NCBI GenBank assembly: GCA_002842435.1
Contig: PHCX01000005.1
Span: forward strand, 172,176 to 236,175
Direction: 5' to 3'
DNA: 64,000 nt
From: Betaproteobacteria bacterium HGW-Betaproteobacteria-1
Lineage (GTDB): Bacteria > Pseudomonadota > Gammaproteobacteria > Burkholderiales > Methylophilaceae
This document shows, in pieces, positions 1-11,486 of this stretch (the stretch's first letter is position 1; the number at the start of each line of letters is the position of its first letter). The notes beneath the pieces are model-generated. The model did no database searches. It was given only the letters and a program-made list of their open reading frames with translations, and was not told where the DNA came from. Position numbers and translations under genes: made by a program.

Positions 1-2580
1 CCAGTCGCGTTCTTCAGGTTTGCGGATGAGTTCGATCACGCTGGACAGCAGGGTGGGCAGGAACACCACCACCAAGACCAGCAGGGGCCACACCCACACG
101 GGTTCCGGGCCCCAGAGCCATCCCCCGGCCAGCAAGGCAAGCAGCGATGGTGCCACCAGGCTGCGCCGCAGGTTGTCGAGAAGCTTCCACAGCGACAAGG
201 CCGAGAGCGGGTTCGCCTGTCGCTTTCCCTTTTCTCCATTCTGGCCGGGTGGTCCCGGCACGCGCGGCAGCAGCCAGCCGGCCAGCTGCCAGTCTCCGCG
301 TATCCAGCGATGGCGACGGCTGGCCTCGATGGTATAACTGGCCGGATGCTCTTCGATGAGGTCGACATCGGTCACTAGCGCCGAGCGCGCATAGCCGCTT
401 TCCAGCAGGTCGTGACTGAGGATGAGGTTTTCCGGAAAGCGCCCGTCGACGGCCTGGCGGAACGCATCGACGTCGTAGATGCCCTTGCCGATGAACGAGC
501 CTTCCCCAAACACATCCTGGTAGACGTCCGAGACTTCGCGCGTGTAGGGGTCGATGCCCGAGTCGCCGGCGAACAGCTTGGTAAAGCGCGACTGGCCGGC
601 ACTGGTCAGGCTGATTGAGGCGCGTGGCTGCAGGATTGCGTAGCCTTCGACGACGCGTCCCTTGGCGGTATCGTAGACCGGCCGGTTGAGCGGGTGCGCG
701 AGGTTGCCGACCAGGGTACGTGCCGCGTCGCGCGGCAGCTGGGTGTCGGTATCGAGGGTGATGACGTAGCGGATCGAAGCGAGCAGTGACTGATCGCCGA
801 CAATGTCCGAGAACGCAGTTTGCGCTTCGCCCCTGAGCCGGGCGTTGAACTGCTCCAGTTTGCCGCGCTTGCGCTCATAACCCATCCACACCCGTTCGAA
901 CGGATTCCACACTCGTGGCCGGTGGAACAGATAGAAGATGCACGGGCGATCGTCGCGGTAAGTCGCGTTGAGCGTCTCCACTGCGGTGCGTGCATAGGCG
1001 AGCAAGGCCGCGTCGTCCGGCAGCGTCTGTTCTGACGCGTCGCGGAAATCCGTCAGCAGGGCAAAGAACAGATTGGCGTCGCGATTGCCGAGATAGCGGA
1101 TCTCCATGGCTTCGAGCAGGTCATCGACGTCCTGCTGGCTCGCCAGCAGGGTGGGGACGATCACCATGGTGCGATGGCTGTCCGGAATCCCCATGGAAAA
1201 ATCCATGCGGGGTAACGCACGCGGCGGTACGAACAACGTGACCGCCAGGTTCACCAGCGGGACAGCCAACGCCGAGGCAGCAATGATGAGCGGAAACGCA
1301 AGCAGCCAGAGCCGTTCGTCAGCCGGATCGAACCCGCCGAGCGCAGACAGCACGGCTGCTGTCGTCAGTAGCGTGAGCAGCAGGATGGGGCCGAGATAAA
1401 GGGGCAGGCAGAGATACCGGCTCACGCGGCCGATACGGGATTTCCACGATGGCCGCCCGTCAACCGCACGCTCCAGTTGCGGGCGGCCATGGTCTACAAG
1501 GTAGTAGCCGACATGTGCGCTGCGGTCATGCATGCCTCGTTGTGCCGCGGCCACCCGTGCAAGCGCAATGGCTTCGCGCGCCACCTCCATTTCACTGGAT
1601 GCACTGCGTCGCGCCACGTCCTCGATGATATGCCGGTAGCGGTCGCGGGTGGCGAAATCCTGGCTGGCGTGTATCGCCGACGGGTCTTCGCGCAAGGCCT
1701 GTTCGACGATGCTGAGCGACTCGACAAACTGCTTCCAGTCAGTGGCGCCGATGAAACGCAGGCTGCCGATGCTGTTGGCGATGGATATCTGGTTAGCTGC
1801 GGCGATACGGCCGTCCGCTTCGGACAATTCGGTTGCGGTCACTCCCTGTTCGAGCAGCTTTTGCTCGACCCAGGTTTGCACGAAGGCCATGGCCGGCCCC
1901 TGCGCCTGGAGTCGACCGTAAAACTCCTCCACGAACGGCGCGGTCAGTGGCACATCGGCATTGGCGAACTCGGCCAGTAACTGGATCAGCCGTTTCGGCT
2001 CGGTTTCGGCCGTCGAGAGCATGCGGTCTGCCCAGGTGATGGCCGCATCGCGCTCTTCGCGACGCTGGGCGATGCGTACGCCGACGCGGCGCAGATTCTC
2101 CAGTATCGCCAACTGCAGCATGATCGGGAACGCCCACAGCTCGCCCAATCTCAGTGGTTCAGCGGTCTGGTAGGCTGCGATGAATTGGGTGGTATTGTCG
2201 CTGTCGACACGACCATCCATATGCGAGATCAGCTCCAGCGCCAGGTCGTAAATGCGGGGGAAACCGGCGGACGGACCATCTGCCAGACGAGGCAACTGCC
2301 GGCTGTAGCCGCGCGGCAAATTCCGGCGCGCCACGGTGATCTGCTGTTCGATCAGGTAGAAGTTATCGAGCAGCCAAGCCTCTGCCGGCACGATCCGTTG
2401 CCCATCGCTGGCGACGGCGGTGACGACGTCATATGCTGCCAGCAGAACCCGTGCATTGTCTGCCAGCCGTGGCAGCAACCGATCAGGGCCTGGACGCGGA
2501 TCGATCCTGTGCTGGCCCGCCAGCGTGATCGCGTGACGCTTCAGTTGCTCGATACTGAACAGCTCCGCGCGTAGCAACAT
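1..2580 (-). CDS. ndvB: Cyclic beta-1,2-glucan synthase, N-terminal part (cut by window edge)
   Basis: An open reading frame enters at the left edge and runs without a stop from an ATG at 2580. NdvB-type proteins (GT84) are very large inner-membrane enzymes that polymerise and cyclise UDP-glucose into periplasmic beta-1,2-glucans. Seen here: an N-terminal helical region beginning LLRAELFSIEQL, a first membrane pair around 1240-1400, then the glycosyltransferase core with VITLDTDTQLPRDAA (around 740-780), ILSHDLLE (around 400-430) and the RWIRGDWQ motif (around 300), followed by more hydrophobic segments near the edge. The frame stays open upstream to another ATG at 2727, adding 49 residues that look less conserved. 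Neither start has a strong ribosome binding site, so the start is uncertain. The phosphorylase-like C-terminal half lies outside the window. Confidence 0.9.
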   Translation of the reverse strand, partial: MLLRAELFSIEQLKRHAITLAGQHRIDPRPGPDRLLPRLADNARVLLAAYDVVTAVASDGQRIVPAEAWLLDNFYLIEQQITVARRNLPRGYSRQLPRLADGPSAGFPRIYDLALELISHMDGRVDSDNTTQFIAAYQTAEPLRLGELWAFPIMLQLAILENLRRVGVRIAQRREERDAAITWADRMLSTAETEPKRLIQLLAEFANADVPLTAPFVEEFYGRLQAQGPAMAFVQTWVEQKLLEQGVTATELSEADGRIAAANQISIANSIGSLRFIGATDWKQFVESLSIVEQALREDPSAIHASQDFATRDRYRHIIEDVARRSASSEMEVAREAIALARVAAAQRGMHDRSAHVGYYLVDHGRPQLERAVDGRPSWKSRIGRVSRYLCLPLYLGPILLLTLLTTAAVLSALGGFDPADERLWLLAFPLIIAASALAVPLVNLAVTLFVPPRALPRMDFSMGIPDSHRTMVIVPTLLASQQDVDDLLEAMEIRYLGNRDANLFFALLTDFRDASEQTLPDDAALLAYARTAVETLNATYRDDRPCIFYLFHRPRVWNPFERVWMGYERKRGKLEQFNARLRGEAQTAFSDIVGDQSLLASIRYVITLDTDTQLPRDAARTLVGNLAHPLNRPVYDTAKGRVVEGYAILQPRASISLTSAGQSRFTKLFAGDSGIDPYTREVSDVYQDVFGEGSFIGKGIYDVDAFRQAVDGRFPENLILSHDLLESGYARSALVTDVDLIEEHPASYTIEASRRHRWIRGDWQLAGWLLPRVPGPPGQNGEKGKRQANPLSALSLWKLLDNLRRSLVAPSLLALLAGGWLWGPEPVWVWPLLVLVVVFLPTLLSSVIELIRKPEERDW

Positions 2581-2727
2581 GGTATCCCGGTCGTGACGTA
2601 GCGTATTCCGTATGCGTGCCGAAAATCCGAACGATTTGATGCTTATGGCATGCTCCTTGTTCGAACTGTGGGTGCTCAGCGCAGTTCTGGCCTTATGCCT
2701 GCTATTTACCGAAAAGGCAGCCCGCAT

Positions 2728-3110
2728 GCTTGCAGGCCATCAGCCTTTACCGGTTTATTCGGTCACAATGAATTGTATGCTTTTGGTAGGAGTTTAGAAC
2801 ATCAAGGTGAAAAGAAATCGGCACATCGTCTCCAATGGCCAGATCAGTGCATTTCAGGGCGTCGCAATTCTGAGCGGGAGAAATAGACCAAACTGCCATC
2901 TATCGCAACGGCCAGATGTCCTTTATGTCTGCCCGATCCTGAAAAAGACTAAAAGAGCCTGCAATTTCGCTGACTTTATCTAGTTCATTGCGTCGCTACC
3001 ATCGAAGCCAGGCTGCACCTGAGTGTCAGTCAAGAAGGAGCGGTTGCTTGCTCTCCGAGCTTGGCATCCGCAGACCTGCTTGTGCTCTCGCACCAGCCCA
3101 GCATGCACGA
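2728..3110. other. Intergenic region, no feature recognised
   Basis: About 380 bases lie between the glucan synthase start and the end of the OmpA-like gene. Short ORFs here have no ribosome binding site or recognisable product. I see no RNA gene or clear terminator. The promoter of the glucan synthase should lie here, but no convincing -35/-10 pair stands out. Confidence 0.4.
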
Positions 3111-4019
3111 TCATCGCGAGGTCGTGCCGTTATTTTCGATGATGACTTCGACGCGGCGGTTCAACTGGCGCCCGGAGGCGCTATCGTTGCCAGCGACCGG
3201 AGAACTTTCACCCTTGCCTGATGTGACGAGGCGCATGGAAGCAACCCCCTGGCTCATCAGCCAGGCTTTCACAGAATCTGCACGACGCTGCGACAATCCC
3301 AGATTGTATTCCTCGCTGCCGACGCTGTCGGTGTGACCCTCGATAAGCACGGAGCGATTCTGATAACGGTTGAGGAAGGCGGCAAGCTTGGCAAGATTTG
3401 TGGCCGCGCCGCTCTTGATCTCAGCCTTGCCGGTGTCAAACAGCACGTCGCCCAGTGTCACAACCAGCCCACGCTCGGTGGTTTTGGCATTGAGCTCTGC
3501 GATCTGGCGTTGTAATTCGGCTGTCTCCTCTTGCGCTGCCAAAGTATCCATACGCGCTGAATCTGCCTTGCTACGGGCGCTGTCGATTTCCTGCTGCGCA
3601 GCCAATGTTTCCATGCGTGCAGATTCGGCCTCCCTGCGAGCGCTGTCGGCTTCCTGTGTGCGGGAATCGAGACGCGCGCGCTCACGTTGTTGGCTCAACA
3701 TCGCACGCTGCTCTACTAGCAGGCGGCTTTCCGCCAGTGCCTGGGCAGTATCAACCTTGCGATCAGCGATGTACACCAGGTGTTCGCTTATTTCTTTGTT
3801 CGCCTGCGGTGCCTCGGCTGCACGCACGGCGGCTTCCGCTTCCTTGATGGCGACCGGTGCCCGGGATGCAAGCTGCGGGTCAGACTGTAGTTGTGTGAGC
3901 TTGCTGCGAGCATTGTCGGCAGCCTTCGGCTGGATTGGCGTTGCGGAGCATGCGATCAGGATCACAGATGCCACGGTGGTGGCTATCAGCGTTCTAGCGT
4001 TGCGGATTGGTGTTTTCAT
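3111..4019 (-). CDS. OmpA-family lipoprotein with DUF4398-like N-terminus
   Basis: 302 residues. A signal peptide ends in a lipobox (VILIACS, Cys about residue 24), so it is probably an outer-membrane lipoprotein. Residues about 30-100 are the helical DUF4398 type. Residues about 100-175 are a long charged coiled coil with an internal repeat (two near-identical units around SARMETLAAQQE and SARMDTLAAQEE). Residues about 180-300 are an OmpA C-terminal peptidoglycan-binding domain, with LFDTGKAEI, IEGHTDSVGSEEYN and SQRRADSVKAWL. The likely role is tethering the outer membrane to peptidoglycan across the periplasm. Its ATG overlaps the TAA stop of the upstream DUF4398 gene (TAATG), so the two are probably translationally coupled. 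Confidence 0.88.
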   Translation of the reverse strand: MKTPIRNARTLIATTVASVILIACSATPIQPKAADNARSKLTQLQSDPQLASRAPVAIKEAEAAVRAAEAPQANKEISEHLVYIADRKVDTAQALAESRLLVEQRAMLSQQRERARLDSRTQEADSARREAESARMETLAAQQEIDSARSKADSARMDTLAAQEETAELQRQIAELNAKTTERGLVVTLGDVLFDTGKAEIKSGAATNLAKLAAFLNRYQNRSVLIEGHTDSVGSEEYNLGLSQRRADSVKAWLMSQGVASMRLVTSGKGESSPVAGNDSASGRQLNRRVEVIIENNGTTSR

Positions 4020-4459
4020 TATCGATCTCCTGTACTGCGCTGCATTTCCTGCTTCAGTGTCTCGGTGCCTTTTAGCATCTGCTCGTTGATCACTCGAGCC
4101 TTGGCCACTTCGGCCCGGGCGGAAGCGAGTTCAGCGTCGACGCGTGCCTCTTGGGCGAGGCGCTGGGCAAGGCCCATTTGTTCATTCTGCACCGCGCTGC
4201 GGGCGGCAGTGAGCTTGTCGCGCGCCTCGCTCAGTTCAACGGAGGCATAATCAGCGACTCGCGCGCGTTCGGCATTTGCAATTGCCTGTTCGGCGGCTTG
4301 CAGATCCGACGTAGGTGGCTGAGGCGCTGAGGCGCACCCGCCAAGCAACAGCAGGCCAGCAACTGCGACTCCCATGAATTTTCCAGTAGTTGAGGTGGTC
4401 GGTCGTAACGACAAATTATGGTCACCCTTGACCATTGATAAACGCATTTTCTGAGTCAT
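4019..4459 (-). CDS. DUF4398 family lipoprotein
   Basis: 146 residues from ATG 4459, chosen because GAGGAG lies just upstream; the frame continues further upstream but without a better start. A basic N-terminus, a hydrophobic stretch and a lipobox (LLLGGCAS) indicate a lipoprotein. The rest is helical and alanine-, glutamate- and arginine-rich (AAEQAIANAERARVADYAS), the DUF4398 signature. It resembles the N-terminal half of the downstream OmpA-like protein, so the pair probably arose by duplication followed by fusion to OmpA. The function of DUF4398 is not established; the context suggests an envelope structural role. Confidence 0.82.
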   Translation of the reverse strand: MTQKMRLSMVKGDHNLSLRPTTSTTGKFMGVAVAGLLLLGGCASAPQPPTSDLQAAEQAIANAERARVADYASVELSEARDKLTAARSAVQNEQMGLAQRLAQEARVDAELASARAEVAKARVINEQMLKGTETLKQEMQRSTGDR

Positions 4460-4949
4460 GTGATGCTCCTCGTGTGAATCGCGGTGTCCTACACCTCGAC
4501 ATAGCAGCGAGTATCCCGGACTGCAGTGGAATGTTCGGTGCGCTGGCATACATAGGCAGGTGATTGATGTGCTGTGGTAGCGACAGCTGCCGGATATGGC
4601 TCTGCAATGGAGACATTCATGCTCGGGTGAGCTACCCACCCTGGTTTGTAAAGGTATGGATCGGTTGTGCTAAAGAGGAAATCTATAGCCGGCTTCCAGC
4701 ATTCTCTGTGATTTATGGGCTACAAATCATTGCTGCCGAGAGCTGCGTCTGCAGCATGAGCATTGCGCTCATGTCATCGATCTGGAGTGTCCGGCCGTGT
4801 TCTGAGGAGGCGCAACTGGCTCACCCTTGGCTTTTGGGCATGGGGTGGCCAATCTTGCGATCAAGGTCAGCGTCAATAAATCACATGCGACGTCTCATAC
4901 CGGCAAGACGCTTGAGACGATGGCGGATATTCAAGAAGCGGGTATTTTT
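4460..4949. other. Intergenic region with one weak inverted repeat
   Basis: About 490 bases between guaA and the DUF4398 gene. A 7-bp inverted repeat (CGTCTCA at 4891-4897, TGAGACG at 4913-4919) lies downstream of guaA but has no T-tract, so calling it a terminator would be a stretch. The short ORFs here are unsupported. I recognise nothing else. Confidence 0.35.
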
Positions 4950-6512
<1,563 letters not shown>

Positions 6513-6527
6513 GGGAAAGCCAATAAT

Positions 6528-6549
6528 AAAAAATGCCGCCGGAGCGGCA
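6528..6549 (-). terminator. Intrinsic terminator or attenuator immediately upstream of guaA
   Basis: On the minus strand, TGCCGC-TCCG-GCGGCA is followed directly by six T's. It sits 34 bases after the stop of the SIMPL gene and ends 15 bases before the guaA ATG. A perfect 6-bp GC-rich stem with a tetraloop and U-tract is a standard intrinsic terminator shape. Because no promoter fits between it and guaA, it may attenuate rather than fully stop transcription. Confidence 0.6.
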
Positions 6550-6583
6550 GTAGTGAAATTAATAGTGATATGAATATATGCAA

Positions 6584-7306
6584 CTAGTCGGAAAGGTAGT
6601 ATTCGACCGTGGAGACCACACGCACCTTCTTGATGTGCGCGGTGCTTGAGTCACGGTTTTCGATACTGAAAGTGCCCTGATTGGCACGCTTGATCTTGCC
6701 CAACGTGCTGTCGGAGTCCTTGGCGAACTTGTCTGCCGCTTGGCGCGCGTTCTTGGTCGCTTCCTCGATCATCTCTGGCTTGATGTCATTCAGCTTGCTG
6801 TAGATGAATTGCGTGCTGTAGCTGTCACCGGCAATCGCAATCCCTTCGCGTCCGAGATCGACCACCCGGATCATGCTTTCGCGTGCCAGATCAACCTGGC
6901 TGGAATACACGGTAATGGTCGAGCTTGCCGTATAGCGGAATTTTGAGACGTAGGATGAATCGTATTCACGCGCCAGCTTGTCGACCACGGCAGGCGTCGA
7001 GATGGTGATTTCGCTGTCCTTGAAACCCTGCGCCTTGAGGAATTCGACCACCTTGCCGTTCTTTTCCTCTATTGTCTGGTAGAGATTCACCAGATCATTG
7101 TCGGCCATGCTGAAACTGATGGGCCAGATGGCGATATCGGCCGGGACTTCGCGCTCGGAGAGGCCTTTGACCTCTACCGTGCGCTCCATCATCTTGATAT
7201 CAACAATGCTTTTCGAAAGCAGAAAGGCTGCACCCAGAAGACCGACGAAAAGAAGCGCACCGAGTATGGCTGATTCAAATACATAACGATTGTTCTGAGC
7301 AGCCAT
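6584..7306 (-). CDS. SIMPL domain (DUF541) membrane-anchored protein
   Basis: 240 residues. One N-terminal transmembrane helix (about 12-33, [17 protein letters not shown]) anchors a periplasmic SIMPL domain (about 40-240), recognised by [23 protein letters not shown] near its start, the [10 protein letters not shown] segment and the C-terminal [16 protein letters not shown] proteins occur widely in bacterial envelopes and form ring-like oligomers in some cases; the biochemical role is unclear. It lies between guaB and guaA with a 9-base gap after guaB, so it is probably co-transcribed with guaB. Its placement in a purine operon is unexplained. Confidence 0.85.
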   Translation of the reverse strand: MAAQNNRYVFESAILGALLFVGLLGAAFLLSKSIVDIKMMERTVEVKGLSEREVPADIAIWPISFSMADNDLVNLYQTIEEKNGKVVEFLKAQGFKDSEITISTPAVVDKLAREYDSSYVSKFRYTASSTITVYSSQVDLARESMIRVVDLGREGIAIAGDSYSTQFIYSKLNDIKPEMIEEATKNARQAADKFAKDSDSTLGKIKRANQGTFSIENRDSSTAHIKKVRVVSTVEYYLSD

Positions 7307-7315
7307 GATTTACTC

Positions 7316-8797
<1,482 letters not shown>

Positions 8798-8800
8798 CTA

Positions 8801-8829
8801 ATTATACCGACTTGACGAATTCTGGTAAA
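8801..8829 (-). promoter_or_regulatory. Probable sigma-70 promoter of guaB
   Basis: On the minus strand TTTACC (8829-8824) and TATAAT (8806-8801) are separated by 17 bases. Transcription would start near 8794, giving a leader of about 18 bases before the guaB ATG at 8776, just enough for the GGAAAG ribosome binding site. Confidence 0.6.
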
Positions 8830-8951
8830 TCTCAAACTTGAGTTAATCATTCAAGTCAATGCGTTAAACAGGATTGGTCTTATGCATTGACGGCAGTCAT
8901 GAAGCGACTTAATGTTCACATAAATCAACCGGCTTCAGGAAAGATACCGTA

Positions 8952-9425
8952 ATGAACAAATTCGCTCTGTTAACCTTGGCTTTGATGCTGGCAGCGCCGC
9001 AGATGGCGAATGCCGCCATCTACAAGTGGAAGGACAAGGACGGCGTCACGCGATACTCGGATACTCCGCCGCAGGGAGCTGTACCTTATGAGTCTCTGGG
9101 CAGCAGGAAACCTGCTGCGGCCAAGCCTGCAGCCGATGCGGCTGATACCGAGACAAAGCCTGCGACGCCGGCACAGCCCGGGAATGCCGAAGCCAAACCG
9201 CAGGAGACCCCTGAACAACTCAAGGAAAAACAGCGGGTGGAGGAAGAGAACAAGAAGATTCGAGCACAGAATTGCTCAACTGCACGGGCCAATCTGCAGA
9301 CATACACTCAGGGCGGCAGAATCAGCCGCATGACCGAGCAGGGCGAGCGTGAATATCTGGATGATGAGGCCCTAGCCAAGGGTGCAGAACAGGCGCGCAA
9401 GGAAATTGCCGAATTTTGTGACTAA
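8952..9425 (+). CDS. DUF4124 domain-containing secreted protein
   Basis: 157 residues. A clear signal peptide (residues 1-21, cleaved near ANA-A) is followed by a DUF4124 domain, seen as IYKWKDKDGVTRYSDTPPQG. The centre is rich in Ala, Pro and Lys, and the C-terminal part is charged and helical with two Cys. The family is periplasmic or envelope-associated and of unknown function. The gene is divergent from guaB and convergent with ratB. Confidence 0.85.
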   Translation: MNKFALLTLALMLAAPQMANAAIYKWKDKDGVTRYSDTPPQGAVPYESLGSRKPAAAKPAADAADTETKPATPAQPGNAEAKPQETPEQLKEKQRVEEENKKIRAQNCSTARANLQTYTQGGRISRMTEQGEREYLDDEALAKGAEQARKEIAEFCD

Positions 9426-9468
9426 GCAAGAGCGGCAGGGCAATAGTGGTAGCCATAGCTGCCTATGG

Positions 9469-9807
9469 TCAGGCTTCGCCTTCGGCGGAGCCGCCACCCT
9501 TCTTCATGACCTTGCCCTCGGCAGCGCGTTGTCGCCGCACCTCTTTTGGGTCTGCGATCAGCGGCCGGTAGATCTCCACCCGATCCAGATGGCGTAACAC
9601 CGTATCCGATTTGACCAGCTTGCCGAAGATGCCGAGCTTGTTGGTGGCAAGATCGATTTCCGGAAATTTCTCGATGATGCCGGAAGCGATTACTGCAGCT
9701 TCCGCTGTTGTGCCATCCGCAACGTTGACCGGGATGATCAATTGCTGCTTGGGCAGGGCATAGGCCACTTCCACCATGATGTTTTTGTGGCTGGTGTCTT
9801 CAGTCAT
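9469..9807 (-). CDS. ratB: RnfH/RatB family ubiquitin-like protein
   Basis: 112 residues from ATG 9807, which overlaps the ratA stop (TGATG). The RnfH/UPF0125 family is recognised by EVAYALPKQQLIIPVNV near the start and by LRHLDRVEIYRPLIADPKEVRRQRA. These are small beta-grasp proteins; in E. coli the gene sits next to ratA in the same order. The biochemical role is not firmly known. Confidence 0.9.
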   Translation of the reverse strand: MTEDTSHKNIMVEVAYALPKQQLIIPVNVADGTTAEAAVIASGIIEKFPEIDLATNKLGIFGKLVKSDTVLRHLDRVEIYRPLIADPKEVRRQRAAEGKVMKKGGGSAEGEA

Positions 9808-10235
9808 CAATAAACCTTATCTGCGCGCTCGACAAACGCATCAACAAATGTATTCGCAATGTGGCTGAACACGGGTGAGATGAGCTTTTCCAGAAAGGCA
9901 TTGGAAAACTCGTAGTTCAGCCTGAATTCGATTTTACATGCATCCTCGGCCAGTGGGATAAAGCGCCAGACCCCCTCCAGATGACGGAAGGGACCATGCA
10001 CCAGTTTGATATCCATCAGGCTGGGATAGACCTTTTCATTCTCGGTGGTGAAATTCTGCTTGATGCCGTGGTAATCGATATGCAGGGTGGCGCTGGTGAA
10101 TTTCTCATCGCGTTTCAGCAGGTCTACGCCGCCACACCAGGGCAGGAAATCGGGATATTGTTCTACTTCATCGACCAATGCGTACATGCGTGCTGCCGAG
10201 TGACCAACCAGCACTGTTTTTTCAACCTGCGCCAT
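9807..10235 (-). CDS. ratA: RatA-type START/COQ10 family protein
   Basis: 142 residues from ATG 10235; a TTG two codons upstream is also possible. It is a SRPBCC/START-fold protein of the ratA/COQ10 family: VEKTVLVGHSAARMYALVDEV, then YPDFLPWCGGV, and C-terminal FSHIANTFVDAFVERADKVY. In E. coli RatA is described as a toxin blocking 70S subunit association; other members bind ubiquinone and assist respiration, so both readings stay open. It is divergent from smpB, the conserved arrangement in beta- and gammaproteobacteria. Confidence 0.92.
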   Translation of the reverse strand: MAQVEKTVLVGHSAARMYALVDEVEQYPDFLPWCGGVDLLKRDEKFTSATLHIDYHGIKQNFTTENEKVYPSLMDIKLVHGPFRHLEGVWRFIPLAEDACKIEFRLNYEFSNAFLEKLISPVFSHIANTFVDAFVERADKVY

Positions 10236-10296
10236 TCGCAACCAATCTTGGAAACCAACTAGAGTAAAATGCCAATTTTAGTCTATCTGACCTGAC

Positions 10297-10752
10297 ATGA
10301 GCATCGCCCAAAACAAAAAAGCCTTTCACGACTACTTTATCGAGGAGAAATACGAAGCCGGTATTGTCCTTGAAGGGTGGGAGGTCAAGGCCATCCGCGA
10401 CAACCGCGTGAATCTGAAGGAAGCCTACGTCATCATCCAGCGTGGCGAGATCTACCTGATCGGCTGCCATATCACGCCCTTGGGTGCCGCTTCCACGCAT
10501 ATCCGGCCGGATGCCATCCGCACGCGTAAACTGCTGCTGCACAACGAAGAAATTGCCAAGCTCATCGGCAAGGTGGAGCGTGCCGGCTATACGTTGGTGC
10601 CGCTGGATATGCACTATGTGCGTGGGCGTATCAAGATTCAGATCGGCCTCGCCAAGGGCAAGAAACAGTACGACAAGCGTGATGCTGAACGTGAAAAAGA
10701 CTGGAAGCGTGAACAGGGTCAGATCATGAAAAGACACAACAAGATTGCCTGA
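10297..10752 (+). CDS. smpB: SsrA-binding protein (trans-translation)
   Basis: 151 residues, the family length. It binds tmRNA and carries it to stalled ribosomes. Family motifs visible: [50 protein letters not shown] and the basic C-terminal tail ([20 protein letters not shown]) that occupies the decoding centre. It lies 177 bases upstream of ssrA on the same strand, so the two partners of trans-translation are adjacent. Confidence 0.98.
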   Translation: MSIAQNKKAFHDYFIEEKYEAGIVLEGWEVKAIRDNRVNLKEAYVIIQRGEIYLIGCHITPLGAASTHIRPDAIRTRKLLLHNEEIAKLIGKVERAGYTLVPLDMHYVRGRIKIQIGLAKGKKQYDKRDAEREKDWKREQGQIMKRHNKIA

Positions 10753-10849
10753 CGTTTGTAGTGCTGACAAATTTGGCGTAGCCGATATTTAAGTGCAGTG
10801 GCCGTATCTGCTTGTCCGTAACAAATGAGGTTGTTGCGGCTTAATCGGG

Positions 10850-10855
10850 TATAAT
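10850..10855 (+). promoter_or_regulatory. Likely -10 box of the ssrA promoter
   Basis: A perfect TATAAT lies 75 bases upstream of the mature 5' end of ssrA. The -35 region is poor: TTGTTG at 10831-10836 is too close at 13 bases. Precursor tmRNA is normally trimmed at the 5' end, so a start near 10862 is plausible. Confidence 0.45.
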
Positions 10856-10929
10856 TTCAAATATGACTGAACTTAATGCAGTATTGTTAAGTCATAGATT
10901 CGCTACGTTACAAACGTGAGAAACTTTCA

Positions 10930-11292
10930 GGGGCCGACCCGGTTTCGACGTGGGTTGCAAAGCAGTGCAGGGCATACCGAGGGTTCAGGTTTCCTCGTAA
11001 ATCCATCTGAAAAAGTATAGTCGCAAACGACGAAACTTACGCTCTAGCCGCTTAATCCCGGCTGGACGCTGCACCGAAGGGTCTCTCGGTCGGGTGGGCA
11101 ACCACAGCAGCGTCATATAGAGAGACTCGTGTTGTATCGGGTTACTTGATACAACATTAAATCCAAGGTGACTCGCTTCACATTCGCTTGCTCGTTGGTG
11201 GATGTGCGGTTAAATCAAACAACACAGCTAAGTATGTAGAACTGTCTGTGGAGGACTTGCGGACGCGGGTTCGATTCCCGCCGGCTCCACCA
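10930..11292 (+). ncRNA. ssrA: Transfer-messenger RNA (tmRNA)
   Basis: It rescues stalled ribosomes by acting first as alanyl-tRNA and then as a short mRNA. The 5' end GGGGCCGACC pairs with the 3' end GGCTCCACCA, with encoded CCA at 11290-11292. The T-arm is GCGGGTTCGATTCCCGC. The tag frame opens with GCA at 11023 and ends with TAA at 11053-11055, encoding ANDETYALAA. Total length is about 363 nt, normal for this RNA. The 3' end is a frequent integration site for mobile elements, and a second copy of its last bases lies 169 bases further on. Confidence 0.97.
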
Positions 11293-11296
11293 AACA

Positions 11297-11328
11297 CAAA
11301 AGGGTCACTCGAAAGAGTGGCCCTTTTT
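11297..11328 (+). terminator. Terminator downstream of ssrA
   Basis: AGGGTCACTC-GAAA-GAGTGGCCCT forms a 10-bp stem with one wobble pair and a GAAA loop, preceded by A's and followed by five T's. It starts a few bases after the ssrA CCA end. Confidence 0.85.
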
Positions 11329-11347
11329 GTTTGATCAATACGGGAAG

Positions 11348-11460
11348 CGAACCCGCAGCGGGTTCGACTAGCCGACCATGTGTCGGCTGGACGCGGAACG
11401 CAGTGCAGCGGGCCTGAGTGCAGGCCGAGGTTTTCGCGGAAGCAACGCGAAAGCCGAGCA
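11348..11460 (+). repeat. Cluster of four tight hairpins between the two ssrA 3'-end copies
   Basis: Four perfect short inverted repeats follow each other: CGAACCCGC/GCGGGTTCG (11348-11366), AGCCGAC/GTCGGCT (11370-11388), GGCCTG/CAGGCC (11411-11426) and TTTCGCG/CGCGAAA (11432-11452). GCGGGTTCGA at 11358-11367 matches the ssrA T-arm, and the matching remainder resumes at 11461. Positions 11368-11460 therefore look like a 93-bp insert inside a second copy of the ssrA 3' end. The identity of the insert is unknown; its structure resembles a palindromic intergenic element or a small structured RNA. Confidence 0.6.
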
Positions 11461-11478
11461 ATCCCGCCGGCTCCACCA
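11461..11478 (+). repeat. Second copy of the ssrA 3' end (probable attachment site remnant)
   Basis: TCCCGCCGGCTCCACCA occurs at 11462-11478 and, identically, at 11276-11292 as the 3' end of ssrA. Elements that integrate in ssrA rebuild its 3' end and leave the displaced copy at the other border, which is the pattern seen. No integrase gene is present in the window, so if this was an element it has been reduced to under 200 bp between the two copies, or the borders have been rearranged. Confidence 0.65.
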
Positions 11479-11486
11479 ATCCCGCA

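Noticed and set aside
4891..4919. Terminator after guaA
   Set aside because: The 7-bp inverted repeat has a long loop and no T-tract.
11341..11480. A tRNA gene after ssrA, because of GGGTTCGA and a CCA end
   Set aside because: No D-arm, anticodon arm or acceptor 5' strand can be placed; the bases are copies of the ssrA T-arm and 3' end.
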